In this document: piece after piece, positions 24,937 to 36,100 of the stretch | Numbering within the stretch: position 1 is the stretch's first letter | Layout: each line of letters opens with the position of its first letter | Source of the DNA: Lunularia cruciata | Lineage: Eukaryota > Streptophyta > Marchantiopsida > Lunulariales > Lunulariaceae | NCBI GenBank assembly: GCA_948567375.1 | Contig: OX419761.1 | Coordinates: 20,276,501 to 20,340,500 of the forward strand | Direction of reading: 5' to 3' | Length of the DNA: 64,000 nt | Position numbers and translations under genes: made by a program | Notes under the pieces: generated by a model | What the model was told of the DNA's origin: nothing | Databases searched by the model: none | What the model saw: the letters and a program-made list of their open reading frames with translations, nothing else

Positions 24937-26111
24937 GAGGCCTGTATACCATACTGTTGTTTGGGAGTCCTACTTGACTTCTGAATTCATATATACATTG
25001 TATACTTCACCTTCACCTTAAATCACTTCACCTCTGCTTTTCCCATTGACTCGTCCCCTCCCTGTGAAGCGCTGCAGTTTTCTTGCTCCACTCGCATATA
25101 ACTAACGAACCTCTGCTTGACTCTTTCTCATTGTTGTGTCATGGACTTTCTCTCTACTAATGAATGTTGGTGATTTCAGGGATCCATCAGGTATGTCTCG
25201 ATTTCTTCCCTCATCTTACTCATGTGGATTCTTTTCTTTCTGGACTGATCCTCACTATGTGGCTAAGACTCCGGCACTGACGTATGTGCTTGCACTTTTG
25301 CTAGCCCTTGCTTTCCACACTTCCACTTCAGTTCTTTTTGACCTTTCCACTCCTTTTGAGCTGCACTTTAGGGGAGCAACCGAGTTTGCCTTGGCACTCA
25401 TGAGTTTTCGAGCAGAAACTCGGTATGAGGGGTAATGACAATTGCTCAACTACTTCGGCACTGCGTGAGGCACTGATGAAGTCGTAGGTGTTTTCATGAA
25501 GGTTTACTATGGCCATCTTCTGCTTCCCTTTGCTGTTTAGCGTCTCAGGACTCAAGCGTCCATAGCGCTTGTTGCGATATACTTTATATCCTGTCCTTTT
25601 TTGCTTCACTCTCGTTACCCTGTTACACTTTGACAGGTTTTTGCAGCCACACTATCCTATAGCTCTTACATTGTTCCATTCCCCAGCTAATTCCCTCCTT
25701 ATTATTTATCCTTTGCTCTTTGCTGTATGAACACTGTATACACCAGAGGTCCTATGGTGTATACAATGTTCCTACCAGACTACAGCCCACGTTTTTTATT
25801 TTTATTGTACACGCACTGCTTACTGGCAATCTTTTACATAGTGTTACCTATATTTCTCGCAGTTGTTTGCATGGAGTTCTTGATTTCATAATGGTTTACT
25901 AGTCTGTTAGCCATATGTTATTGTCAATTTGTTTCAATTATGCGTTTGCTTCAAGTTACATTTGATGCATTCTACATTGTGGATTTCTCACTATACTAAC
26001 ATTGTGAATCTAGTACATTTTGCTTACCGATCATTTACACTTAAATGAGTTTTGGATAACCCGTTCCCAGAACGGCTTCTATTCTGGGAACGGCTTCTGT
26101 TCTCGTATACC
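24937..26111 (-). repeat. R-family repeat, full-length inverted copy (about 1.17 kb)
   Basis: Read on the minus strand it starts GGTATACGAGAACAG at 26111 and ends ...GGTATACAGGCCTC at 24937. The hairpin region near 26061-26100 is locally duplicated. The 99-codon + frame at 25136-25435 is only the antisense of this non-coding repeat: equivalent frames in the other copies are shifted and stopped. Confidence 0.8.
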
Positions 26112-26117
26112 TATATA

Positions 26118-26119
<2 letters not shown>

Positions 26120-26207
<88 letters not shown>

Positions 26208-26216
26208 TATATATAT
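26120..26216. repeat. (TA)n microsatellite, about 95 bp
   Basis: Long TA run lying between the 5' end of the inverted R copy and a 3'-end R fragment (26217-26272). R elements contain TATATATATGAATTC near their 3' end, which could have seeded it. Confidence 0.95.
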
Positions 26217-26272
26217 GAATTCAGAAGTCAAGGACTCCCAAACAATAATATGGTATACAGGCCTCCGGGAAA
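26217..26272 (+). repeat. R-family 3'-end fragment
   Basis: Matches only the terminal part of the R family: GAATTCAGAAGTCAAG through ACTCCCAAACAA and GGTATACAGGCCTCCGGGAAA. It directly follows the TA microsatellite. Confidence 0.75.
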
Positions 26273-27170
26273 AACTACTGGTGGGCTCGAACTGGAGGTT
26301 CCTGCCTGGCAGAAAGCAGTGATGTTCTTAAGTCTCTATAGATACTAAGCCCATGATAAGCATGAAATTTTTTTCATTTGTAACACAGCGAAATCTAACA
26401 AAGAACAACGAATTGTGCATGCACTCTAACATAGAGATATATTGGTATATGACAGCAGAAGCCGTTCTGGGAACGGGTTATCCAACTCATGAAGTGCACA
26501 TATCCGATAAACAACATGCACTTGAATCACAATGCTAGAGTAGTATTAAAGCTTGAATGTAAAATGCATCGAAAGTAACCTGCAGCATAGGCATAAGTGC
26601 AACAAAGTAACCTGCAGCAAAGGCATAAGTGCAAGAAATTGAGAATACCGTACTGCCAATGGACAGTGAAGAACGTGAAATCGAGAGCAGCAATGCCAAC
26701 GTGAGCGTGGGATAGAAAGCTTGATGTAAGAGTTCACCAGTAAAAAATGAAACCGAAAGCAGCAATGCAACCGATAGCGAGAGGCATAGGAAACGTGCTG
26801 TGTGCTGTAAGAGCCCGCCAGGATGCAGTGTGTGGATGAAGCGAGATGAATAGGAAACTTGCTGTAAGAGCCCACCAGGATGCAGTGCGTGGATGAAGCG
26901 AGATGAATAGGAAACTTGCTGTAAGAGCCCACCAGGATGCAGTGCGTGGATGAAGATGAAGAACGTGGGATGGAGTTGGGGAGGAACACAGTAAACACTA
27001 GAGGTTGAGGCAGGAAGCAGCCAGAGATCGAAGGGGAAAGGACTAGGGAGTGAAATAGAAGGGGAATGGAGGAGTGGAACCAAAAAAAGATTCTCTAAGG
27101 ATATGGCTGCGGAAACGGGTCTAAATGTAAGAGTGTAACTAGAGCGAAGCGTAAGAGGACAGGATATATA
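26273..27170. other. spacer with R-family 5' fragment and 57-bp tandem repeat
   Basis: An R 5' end with a perfect hairpin (CCGTTC-TGG-GAACGG, 26462-26476) starts near 26443 and fades after roughly 150 bp. The 57-bp repeat at 26804-26955 keeps two overlapping minus frames open (26535-27179 and 26546-26998). I see no protein family in them and take them as chance products of a repeat whose unit is a multiple of three. Confidence 0.5.
26804..26955. repeat. tandem repeat, 57-bp unit, about 2.7 copies
   Basis: GCTGTAAGAGCCC starts at 26804, 26861 and 26918. The second and third units are almost identical. 57 bp equals 19 codons, which explains the long frames on the minus strand. Confidence 0.9.
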
Positions 27171-28336
27171 GGTATACAAGAACAGATGCCATTCTGGGAA
27201 CGGATTATCCAGAACTTATGAGGTGCAAATGGTCGATAAGCAAGATGTACATAATTGACAATGCTAGAATAGTGAGAAATCCATAAGGTAGAATGCATCA
27301 AATGTAACTTGAAGCAAAGGCATAATTGAAACAAATTGAGAATAACATATGGCTAACAGACTAGTAAACCACCATGAAATAGAGAACTCTATGCAAACAA
27401 CTGCAAGAAATGGGTAACTCTATGTAAAAGACTGCCAGTAAGCAGTGCCTGAACAATAAAAATAAAAAAGGTGGGCTGGAGTCGGGTAGGAACACTGTAT
27501 ACACAAGAGGTCCCATGAATTAGGTAAAGAGCGAAGGAAAAATAATAGGGAGGGAATAAGCTGGGAATGGAGGAGTGGAACAATGCGAGAGCTATAGGAT
27601 GGTGTGGCTGCAGAAACCTGTAGAAGTGTAACAGGGTAATGAGAGCAAAGCAAAAAAGGACAGGATATAAAATATATCACAACAAGTGCTATGGACGCTT
27701 GAGTCCTGAGACGCTAAACAACAAAGGGGAAGCAGAAGGCGGCCATAGTTTAGGGTGAACACGAAAACACCTATGACTTCATCAGTGCTGAAGTAGCTGA
27801 ACAATTGTCAGTACTCCTCATACCGAGTTTCTGCTCGAAAACTCATGAGTGCCAAGGCAAACTCGGTTGCTCCCCTAAAGTGCCGCTCAAAAGTAATGGG
27901 AATGTCAAAAAGAACAAAGGTGGAAGTGTGGAAAGCAAGGGCAAGCAAAAGTGCAGGCATGCACTTAAGCGCTGGAGTCTTAGCTGCATAATGAGGATCA
28001 GTCCAGAAAGAAAAGAATTCATATGAGTAAGATGAGGGAAGAAATCAAGACATACCTGATGGATCCCTGAAATCACAAACATTCATTAGTAGAGAGAAAG
28101 TCCAGGACACAACAATGAGAAAGAGTCAAGCAAAGGTTCGCTAGTGATACAAGACTGGAGCAAGAAAACTTCAGCACTGCACGGGAAGGGGACAAGTCAA
28201 AGGGGACAAGTCAACTGAAGCGGGAAAAGCAGAGGTGGAGTGAATGAAGGTGAAGGTGAAGTATACAGTATATATATGAATTCACAAGTCAAGAAGGACT
28301 CCCAAACAACAGTATGGTAAACAGGCCTCCGGGAAA
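27171..28336 (+). repeat. R-family repeat, full-length copy (1,166 bp)
   Basis: Starts GGTATACAAGAACAGATGCC with a one-mismatch hairpin (CCATTC-TGG-GAACGG) and ends ACAGGCCTCCGGGAAA. It is collinear with the inverted copy at 24937-26111 over its whole length. No reading frame is shared between copies, no terminal inverted repeats are seen, and no poly-A tail is present. Class unknown. Confidence 0.8.
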
Positions 28337-29430
28337 TCTATAAAGGAGGATAGGATATATAAAGTATATCACACCCAACGCTATGGACACTAGAGTCCGG
28401 AGACGCTAAACAACTGAAGGAAGCAGAAGGCGGCCATAGTAAACCTTCATGATAACACCAACGACTTCATCAATGCCTCACGCAGTGCCGAAGTAGCTGA
28501 ACAAATGTCAGTACTCCTCGTCCCGAGTTTCTGCTCGAAAACTCATGAGTGCCAAGGCAAACTCGGTTGCTTCCAACAGCGCCGCTTAAAGTAATAAATA
28601 GCCATCGTTCAGCAGTGTTGCACAAAATAATAAACCGCCAGGGGAAGGTTACAGAAACGAAAGGCTACAGAAATGAACAAATGGAGCTTAAAGTCCCAAA
28701 AGAGCAGAAACCGGACGAATGCAGAATGTAGGCATGGACAAAATAGTGAACAAGGGAAAGAAGAAAATAAGATCAAAAGCAGGAGAGTGTGAGTGATTTG
28801 AGACATCCCTAGAAAATGCCTGCAAGGACAAAGTCTATTAAGGTTAGCAGCAAGTAAAACCAGAGAGCGAACCACAAAGAACCCAGGAGGAGTTAGTAAG
28901 AAGACAAAGGAATGAGCCAAGTTAGAAGAGTGTCAAGTGGAGAGCTAGAGAGCAGAGAATAAGGCAGAACGGGCAAGCATGAAAAGGTGGAACTAACAAG
29001 GGAGAACGCACTATGAGCTAAGCAAGAACTATAACCTAAACGAGCAGAAAGCAAAGGAGAGGGGAGAGGGTTTCCGAGGGAAGGATGGCCTCGGGTGCTC
29101 AGAGAGGTCTAGGGAACTGTGAAGGAAGGGAGAGCCACAGGGCGAGATTGTCACACATGGGAGATGGTGCCATGTGTCAGCCAAACAAAAGCAGGGGTAT
29201 TCAGTTTGTGTGAGGGGTATTCAGTTTGTGTGAGCAGTTGAAAGGCTCGAATCAGAAATGTTGTGGATCCTAACTCCAGGAGGAATGCACTATAACACTA
29301 ATAGGTTGGATAGAGTATACCGCTACATATCATAGTAGCTATGCTATTTATTACTCTACTTGTAATATCAATGTATCCTGATAACGGGAGAGAATAGATA
29401 TACCAAACCGCTAAGTAATGTAACATAGAG
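28337..29430 (+). other. R-family internal fragment and spacer
   Basis: From about 28350 the phrases AGGATATATAAAGTATATCACA, GCGGCCATAGTAAACCTTCA and AACTCATGAGTGCCAAGGCAAACTCGG match the interior of R up to about 28600. After that no repeat or gene was recognised. A 20-bp direct duplication (GGGGTATTCAGTTTGTGTGA, twice) lies at about 29197-29234. Confidence 0.5.
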
Positions 29431-29600
29431 AGATATATATAGGTAGACGAGAACAGATGCCGTTCTGGGAACGGGTTATCCAGAACTCATGAGTTGCAAA
29501 CGATCGTTAAGCAAGATATACATGGTACGCAACGCTAGAGTAGTATGAAATCCCTAAGTTAGAATGCATCGAAGGTATCCGACAGCAATGGCGTAATCGA
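29431..29600 (+). repeat. R-family 5' fragment with perfect hairpin
   Basis: ATATAGGTAGACGAGAACAG leads into CCGTTC-TGG-GAACGG (29460-29474) and GGTTATCCAGAACTCATGAG, the family's 5' signature. Similarity fades after roughly 150 bp. Confidence 0.7.
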
Positions 29601-31180
29601 AGCAAACCTATTGGAACAACTGCATATATAGAGAAGATACATCAACTGCATATATAGAGAAGAAACATCAGCAAATGAAAGGCAAAGTAAATGTCATTGA
29701 GAAACCAGTAGATAGCAATACGCATATTTGAGAGGCAGCCATCATAGCCAACATAGAGAGATATATATATGAGAACGTACATCTCGCGACGAAGTGTGCT
29801 CATGGCTTGTTGTCGATTGGCTAGCGTTTCTTCGAGCGTCTAAATTGCAAGAACCGAGATAGTTACTGTCTCAAATATGCATCCATTCTGTGCGTATACC
29901 ATGTGATTTATATGTCGCACCTGTTTGTGGATTGGCAGTAAGTTACCTACTTACTCTACCATTCAGGGTCTAATGTTAAAATTGCCACATTGTTCCACAG
30001 GCTAATAAATTATTGGTTGTAAAATACATCTTTGTCTCTATAATCTTTATAATAAATGTCCAAGCAAAGTATGCAAAAAATTTATAATGTCTGCCTTGGG
30101 AAATAAAGCTACATCAATAAGTGTCAAAATCATGCAAAATCTGTATGTGAAGCATTACTGTACATGAAATACCCCGAAAAAAATTGGATTATCACAAATT
30201 GGCATTAACGTCTCATTACGTGTAACTAAAAAAGAAAGAATCTATCATCTACCGTTTCCTGGAATCAACGGTACCTCAAATTTCTCCGAGGTCATGCGTT
30301 GCAAAGAGCATCTACCTCCAATTAGGAGTACCTGCAAGACTACAGCCAGCTTGCGCGTCTCTTTTACGCATGTTTATTAGAGACAACACACTCTCTTGCA
30401 ACTTGAAGATTCCGATGAATGGATATAGAGAAATGGATATGGAAGCTCCGATAAACTACTCTCTAAAAGATGAGACGAAAAGTTGTGAGCACACCTGAAC
30501 GATAGCCAGAGTGAGGTACAACCACGAGCAAGTGATGAGAAATTTGTCCACCTACATCATCAACACTGCCCAATAGTTATGACCCTTTTCATCACCGGCC
30601 ATTGTAGTCACTATTGCACTCCGGTATCAGGAAAAGCGCAAGCAGTGGATTGAAGATGATATCACCCGGAAGATATTTACACTTTCAGGGGTGTATTTCG
30701 TTGTGCCGAACGCCTCTAAGATTTTGTTTCTCTGCACGCGGGTCACGGAGTGCCAGTAAACCATCATCGTAGTCTTGCAATGACAGGCTCGGAAATCACT
30801 CCAGCCTTTCTTTACAGGAGAAGCGCTCCTCTAATAGTACAGAGAACTTCGAGATTCACATCATTTAATGCCTTTAATTTCTACATTCTCTACCCTTACA
30901 ATTGAGAACGTTGATACATACGGTAATGTCATATCAGGTTTCAAGACGCAACTACTTCAGACCGACCATCTGATATCAGATGGTCTGAAGTAATAAAATG
31001 TTATTACTCGATAATCAAGTTTTTCCAACCAGGTCTAGGTCAAGGGTTCATCTTCACCTGTCCAAATAGGCAAAGACTGTAAATCAGACCTCCAAAACTT
31101 GAGACGCTTGTGGTTATCACGTGATTCATGTAGCAGCAGGGAAGAGTTGTTCCACCAAAGCCTGAAAGTCCTCCAACCAT
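29601..31180. other. intergenic DNA, no gene recognised
   Basis: A short duplicated phrase CAACTGCATATATAGAGAAGA occurs twice near 29618-29665. An interrupted palindrome lies at 30953-30994. No coding region could be supported. Confidence 0.45.
30953..30994. repeat. interrupted palindrome
   Basis: The core ACCATCTGATATCAGATGGT is a perfect 20-bp palindrome. Outer arms TACTTCAG and CTGAAGTA extend it to 18-bp arms, with four extra bases (ACCG) in the left arm only. Confidence 0.8.
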
Positions 31181-31480
31181 TGTTATACCGCCTAGACCAA
31201 TCAGCAGCCTGCGACATTTGTTATGGGTATTACATGTGAAGAAGAAGCGTATCTTTGTATGAAAATCCATGAATTCACTTTGTTATACCGCCTAGACCAA
31301 TCAGCAGCCTGCGACATTTGTTATGGGTATTACATGTGAAGAAGAAGCGTATCTTTGTATGAAAATCCATGAATTCACTTTGTTATACCGCCTAGACCAA
31401 TCAGCAGCCTGCGACATTTGTTATGGGTATTACATGTGAAGAAGAAGCGTATCTTTGTATGAAAATCCATGAATTCACTG
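31181..31480. repeat. tandem repeat, three copies of a 100-bp unit
   Basis: TGTTATACCGCCTAGACCAATC starts at 31181, 31281 and 31381. The three units are identical except for the final base of the third. The array must be recent or homogenised, or is an assembly artefact. On the minus strand each unit ends with an acceptor-like AATGTCGCAG. Confidence 0.95.
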
Positions 31481-33119
31481 CCCAGATGAAACTCTTTGCC
31501 AGTTACTGTGGGCAATTGCCAAAGGAATGCGCTCACAAGGCAAATTCATTCTGGACGCTACCTATAAATGCTTTGTTTGGTACTTTGAGATTTCGGGTTC
31601 AACTCTAAGATGATAAAGTTTATCCCCGCCTCCTCAATCACGAGAATCAGGGATGAGACCAAAAGTAACTGAGAAGATAAGTTACCATCCAGGGATGAAG
31701 GTGGGAGGCTGCTGTAACGTAATCACCATAATGATGGTCAACCCTCCACAGATCTGCAATACCGAAATGCACTGCAATTCAGCTGCTTATCTCAGCAAGT
31801 TCTGCTGAAACTGATTGGAATTGCACTTCGCCTGAACGTCTGGTGTTCCCAGGGGCTCAAAATTGCTTTTCTGCTTTCTCCATTCCTTCTCGCCACAGTT
31901 TGTCGTACCAGATCAATCGATCTCTCACACACAATCAATGAGCTGTTGTTCTTGTGGTAAGTAATCAACGCGGACGTCAGTGGACACAATTTCCGGTGAA
32001 CGGCAGAGTAGGGCCCCATGAAACAGTCCTAGGTGCCTTGGTCTCCCACTATGCTACAAAAATGCTAGATGCTACCTCCAACCGCGGTGCACTTGACTCT
32101 TTGGTACAGCAGTGGTGCCATCAGAGCGGAGCAGTGGACCAAATCATCCTTCAAATTGCCCAGACGACAGAGGTCCACCAGCAGAAAAACCTTGAAGGTT
32201 TTGCCTTTTGCGGCTGAACCGCATACATGACGCTAAACCCTGTGACGTCCACTACGGATTCGAAACACGGATGTTCGCTCAGACGATCAAAATCACTTTG
32301 AAATAAGTAGATCCTCCCTCCGACAGACAAATTGAGGAACCCATGCATTTGCAGAAGTAAACAGGCGTAAGACAGGAGTCATACAATTACTAGCACGTTG
32401 AAGAACTTCAGGCCTCTGTTTAAGGCAAGGCGTCTGAATGGGGTCTTCGACTCACGAGCCAGAGGCATTCTCGCGATTCCAAAACTTGTCGAACACGATT
32501 TTGAAATTTCACCAGTGACCCCACTGACATTTCGGACGAGCAATGGAGGCGACGGCAGAACGCCTCATTCCCGTTCACGCACACCTGCTCGACATTCTTA
32601 AGACGTACATTAACGAGAAAAAGCAACGCAACGGTACACGTCTCAAACGAGACAGAAAAGAATTGGTCTAGGAATATTATTGCTCATATAGAAACGTGAA
32701 TCCATACAGAGGTCCTGTTGCTCTCGTTTTGCCGAGCGTCGTCACAAAAGCGTGTACAGTGGTTTAGGAAAGTGACCCGAAGTCATAGTTGATACACACC
32801 CATCAATTTATGATACATTTTCGCCCCTGGCCTCTAAAGAACTGGCTAACTAGCACGTTCACATTTTAAAACGACTATGAGGATCTCTGCAAATCAGCCA
32901 CTCTTTCACTAGCTTCTGCACTTCTTTCCCCTCGTTCTTGTCCATCCTAATTTGTTTCCTCCATATGAGCTATCCATTCTTTCTCGTCCCTTTTTGTGGG
33001 CATGATGACTTCAAGTTGTCTGAACTTCCACCTGTCAAAGAGAGGTGAGTTGTTTGCAACCTCACCATTGCCACTTTTGGCAAAGTAATGGGTGAGGCTT
33101 TACGTGACTTGATTTAATA
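31481..33119. other. region downstream of DPH6, no recognised gene
   Basis: Several frames of 60-90 codons occur on both strands (for example 31954-32217 + and 32398-32601 +). None matches a family I know and no exon chain could be built. The base composition is gene-like rather than AT-rich, so an unrecognised gene or pseudogene is possible. Confidence 0.4.
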
Positions 33120-36100
33120 CTATAACCTGATGGCCATGCCACCTGATGCGGTCAACTCGATTGCAATGACTCCTCGCATTTCGGCAGTTTCTCCAACACC
33201 CAAAACGGGAAGCAAAGTTGGCCTTGGACCAACATGGGCCGCGCCATCCCGCGTTTTAGATCCAATTTTGTAAGATCGAGACATAGCTACTTCCATCGCT
33301 GTTCGCAGATCGTGTGCAGAGATAATGCTTGCTACGAAGTACAACCGGAAAACCTGCGTGTGACCAGTGTATAGTGGAACTTCAGGACATCATATAGGAG
33401 AATACGTACAAATTTCAGTTGCATCCCCACTTCGATGAGCAATGCATCATGTTAATTCTTGAATGGGATATTTTAAGTTCATATCGAAAAGACAGGAAAT
33501 GTGACTACTTACAAATACGTCGTCCCAGCCGAGAGAGGCATCTTCGAGTGTGAGAGATATTGACTGCACACACTCGAAGACCCTATCGGTAAGATAAGGA
33601 TCCAATCCTGGAGGCATGGTTCCGATTGTAGCGTTCCCAGCAGGAGTTGTCTGAGTCTCTGTCAAAAAGATGGAACTTACTGCTCGACACAACTGTCGTG
33701 GCACTATCAGTCCCTTGCAAGGAGAACAAGTAAATCGATTGTGTATAGGTTGCACTGAGTCCCCAAAATCTGTTGATGGAGAATATGTGAACTCCTCACC
33801 GGACGCTTTACATCGTGACTCACATTGACCGTGATAACACTCCCTGGCGATTGCTTTCCAGTCTGCATCTTGAGATTCGTCGTCCGAGGACTCCTCGTAT
33901 GGGCTCCTAATGTGAGCTAGAGGTGACACTTCTACAAGGGCACTGCAGAGAAGGCATAAAGAAATACACTTCAGCCACGATAGATTGAACTGCTCAAAGT
34001 TGATCCTAGTCAGGGCAGAGGAAAGAAACAGTTTAGACGGATTGGCAGCCGGACAATTGCTTGACAAACAGGTGGAAGACAAGCTGTGGATTATACGAGA
34101 GATAGTTATATTTCTTACCCTTTGGGCAATGCAGGAACGAGTATATTTAGGACTAAAGGCGCAGGTGAAACGCCACACGGAGCCACTTGATGGTTATGTA
34201 CATCGCGATCCTGTCTCGTCACCATCCTCCGACGATTGCGTATAAATGTATTTAGGACATCCCCCATTTGATTCCTTTCTACCGAGCTGACAGCAGAGGG
34301 GTAGTAAACAGTGAAGCTCAGCGCAGAGTTTAGTAGCGATGAAGTGAAGACATGACCAACCGCTTCACAATTTCTCAGAGCTTGAAGCATTTGTTCCGCA
34401 CCATCTCCTGCGACAAGATTCATCGTAGGAGGATCAAGTCCTAATTGCCCCGCCATAAACAGCAGATTTTGATATAAGGTCGCCTGCTCCAATACATGAA
34501 CAAACGAATTAATATAGAATGCACCGTCCGGAAGGTCTAACGTACAGACCAGCAAAAGGAATAAAAAGCAGCAAGAAATCGTTGAGACTCGTAATCTTAT
34601 GGTTAAGATGTTCATTAGTTTTGATGTGAAGTATAGTTCTCCAATATTTGCTCTTGAAAAGCAAAAGGACGATCTTACTGAAACGTAACAGAGATATCCA
34701 GGAAGGTACATAAATTTTGGGAATTGGAGATATAACAACCTCAGAGCGAAATCTCTGTATTCCAAACCACCATAGATATTTCATTTGTTCCGCATTGATA
34801 ACTAGGATGCTTACCTGACTGTAAGGACCGATGCAGCTTGGAGCCCAAGAGGAGATGCTCTGCACATGTAAAACTTGCTTGCTCGGACCTGTTGCAGCAA
34901 GAACCTCAACAAGGGCACCTCCCATGCCACTCTCAATTAGTGGAAGTTCCACACAGCACCTTGACGGCACTCCTCTTAAACAAAGTTCCTCGGTTATGTG
35001 CGCCATGTACTTCTCATTTGCCTTTGCAAACGTTGACATGTCCTTCAGAAAGAGCTGTATGTATATGACATCAGCCCAGCCCATACTTTCGTTCTCAAGC
35101 TCGCCTTCAATTCCTTCAAGGAGGTCATCCAACTCATCCTGCACTTCTGTGATCCAGGAGTACTTTGGTCAATGCCAAATAGGAGGCTGAATACGTTTTG
35201 CAAAGAAATTTGATTTAATTTGAAAGAGACGGCATAGATAATCTATGCAATCCATATCGACGATGTGTTCAACACGTGGTAGAAGAGCAAAAACGGTAGT
35301 ATTTACTACCTAGAATAAAAACCGCTACAGCAAAGTCCCACTTCTGAAGATGGTGATAACTTGCAGCCACTGAAGAAACCCAAGAAGCAATGAAAGTCTT
35401 CTTTGGCCGTAAGACCTCGTCCAACGCTAAGAGCCACTTACATTAACAACCAACTGAGTAAAGCTAGGGTTTATGAGACACGGTACCTTGGGCCGCACTT
35501 CTGCCGGGCTGTTTCCAACAGGCGAGTGCAAAAAAGCCATTTCTGTGCCTGTTGACTGTGATCCGGAGTTCATCCTTCCTACTAATCAATTTGGATTGCT
35601 CGGAACCTTGGCTCAGAAAAGCGGGTACCGGATGTCCGCTGGAAGTTTTGATAGACTCTGCGGGTTCAGTGACCTCCTCGTAGAAATTTTTAGCGCATAA
35701 ATCAGGGCTCCAAACATCTGATTTAGTCTCGAGATGAAACTTCAGCGGATGGAGAACGCCGACAGGAGCTATAGAATCTGCTGAGTGAAGTTCTATTGCG
35801 AAGTCATCGAGTATGATTTTGGCGTTCTTGTCACATCAATGCAAGAGTGTAGTCAAGACAGGAGAAGACTTGAGCAGATCCTCGTCAATGTGAGAGGGGA
35901 TCATAGCCTGTTCATGATTTCAAACAAGTTATATCCCCAACGGCTAATGCATTCTAACCCTCATCATAACAAATAGAATATCTCTTGCTCATGCATATGC
36001 CAAGTACTGCAAGGCCGTACACCAAGGTTTTGAACATAACCAGTGAACCAGCCTAATACTGTCTATCGAATAAGACCCTGAAAAAATGCATTGATACGAT

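Noticed and set aside
25136-25435. 99-codon + frame in the inverted R copy
   Set aside because: The same region in the other R copies has frameshifts and stops, so there is no shared protein.
26020-26348. Frames of about 100 codons with long Tyr-Ile alternation
   Set aside because: They are translations of the TA microsatellite at 26120-26216.
31954-32601. Frames at 31954-32217 and 32398-32601 as a gene next to DPH6
   Set aside because: No domain, no consistent splice chain and no support from the opposite strand.
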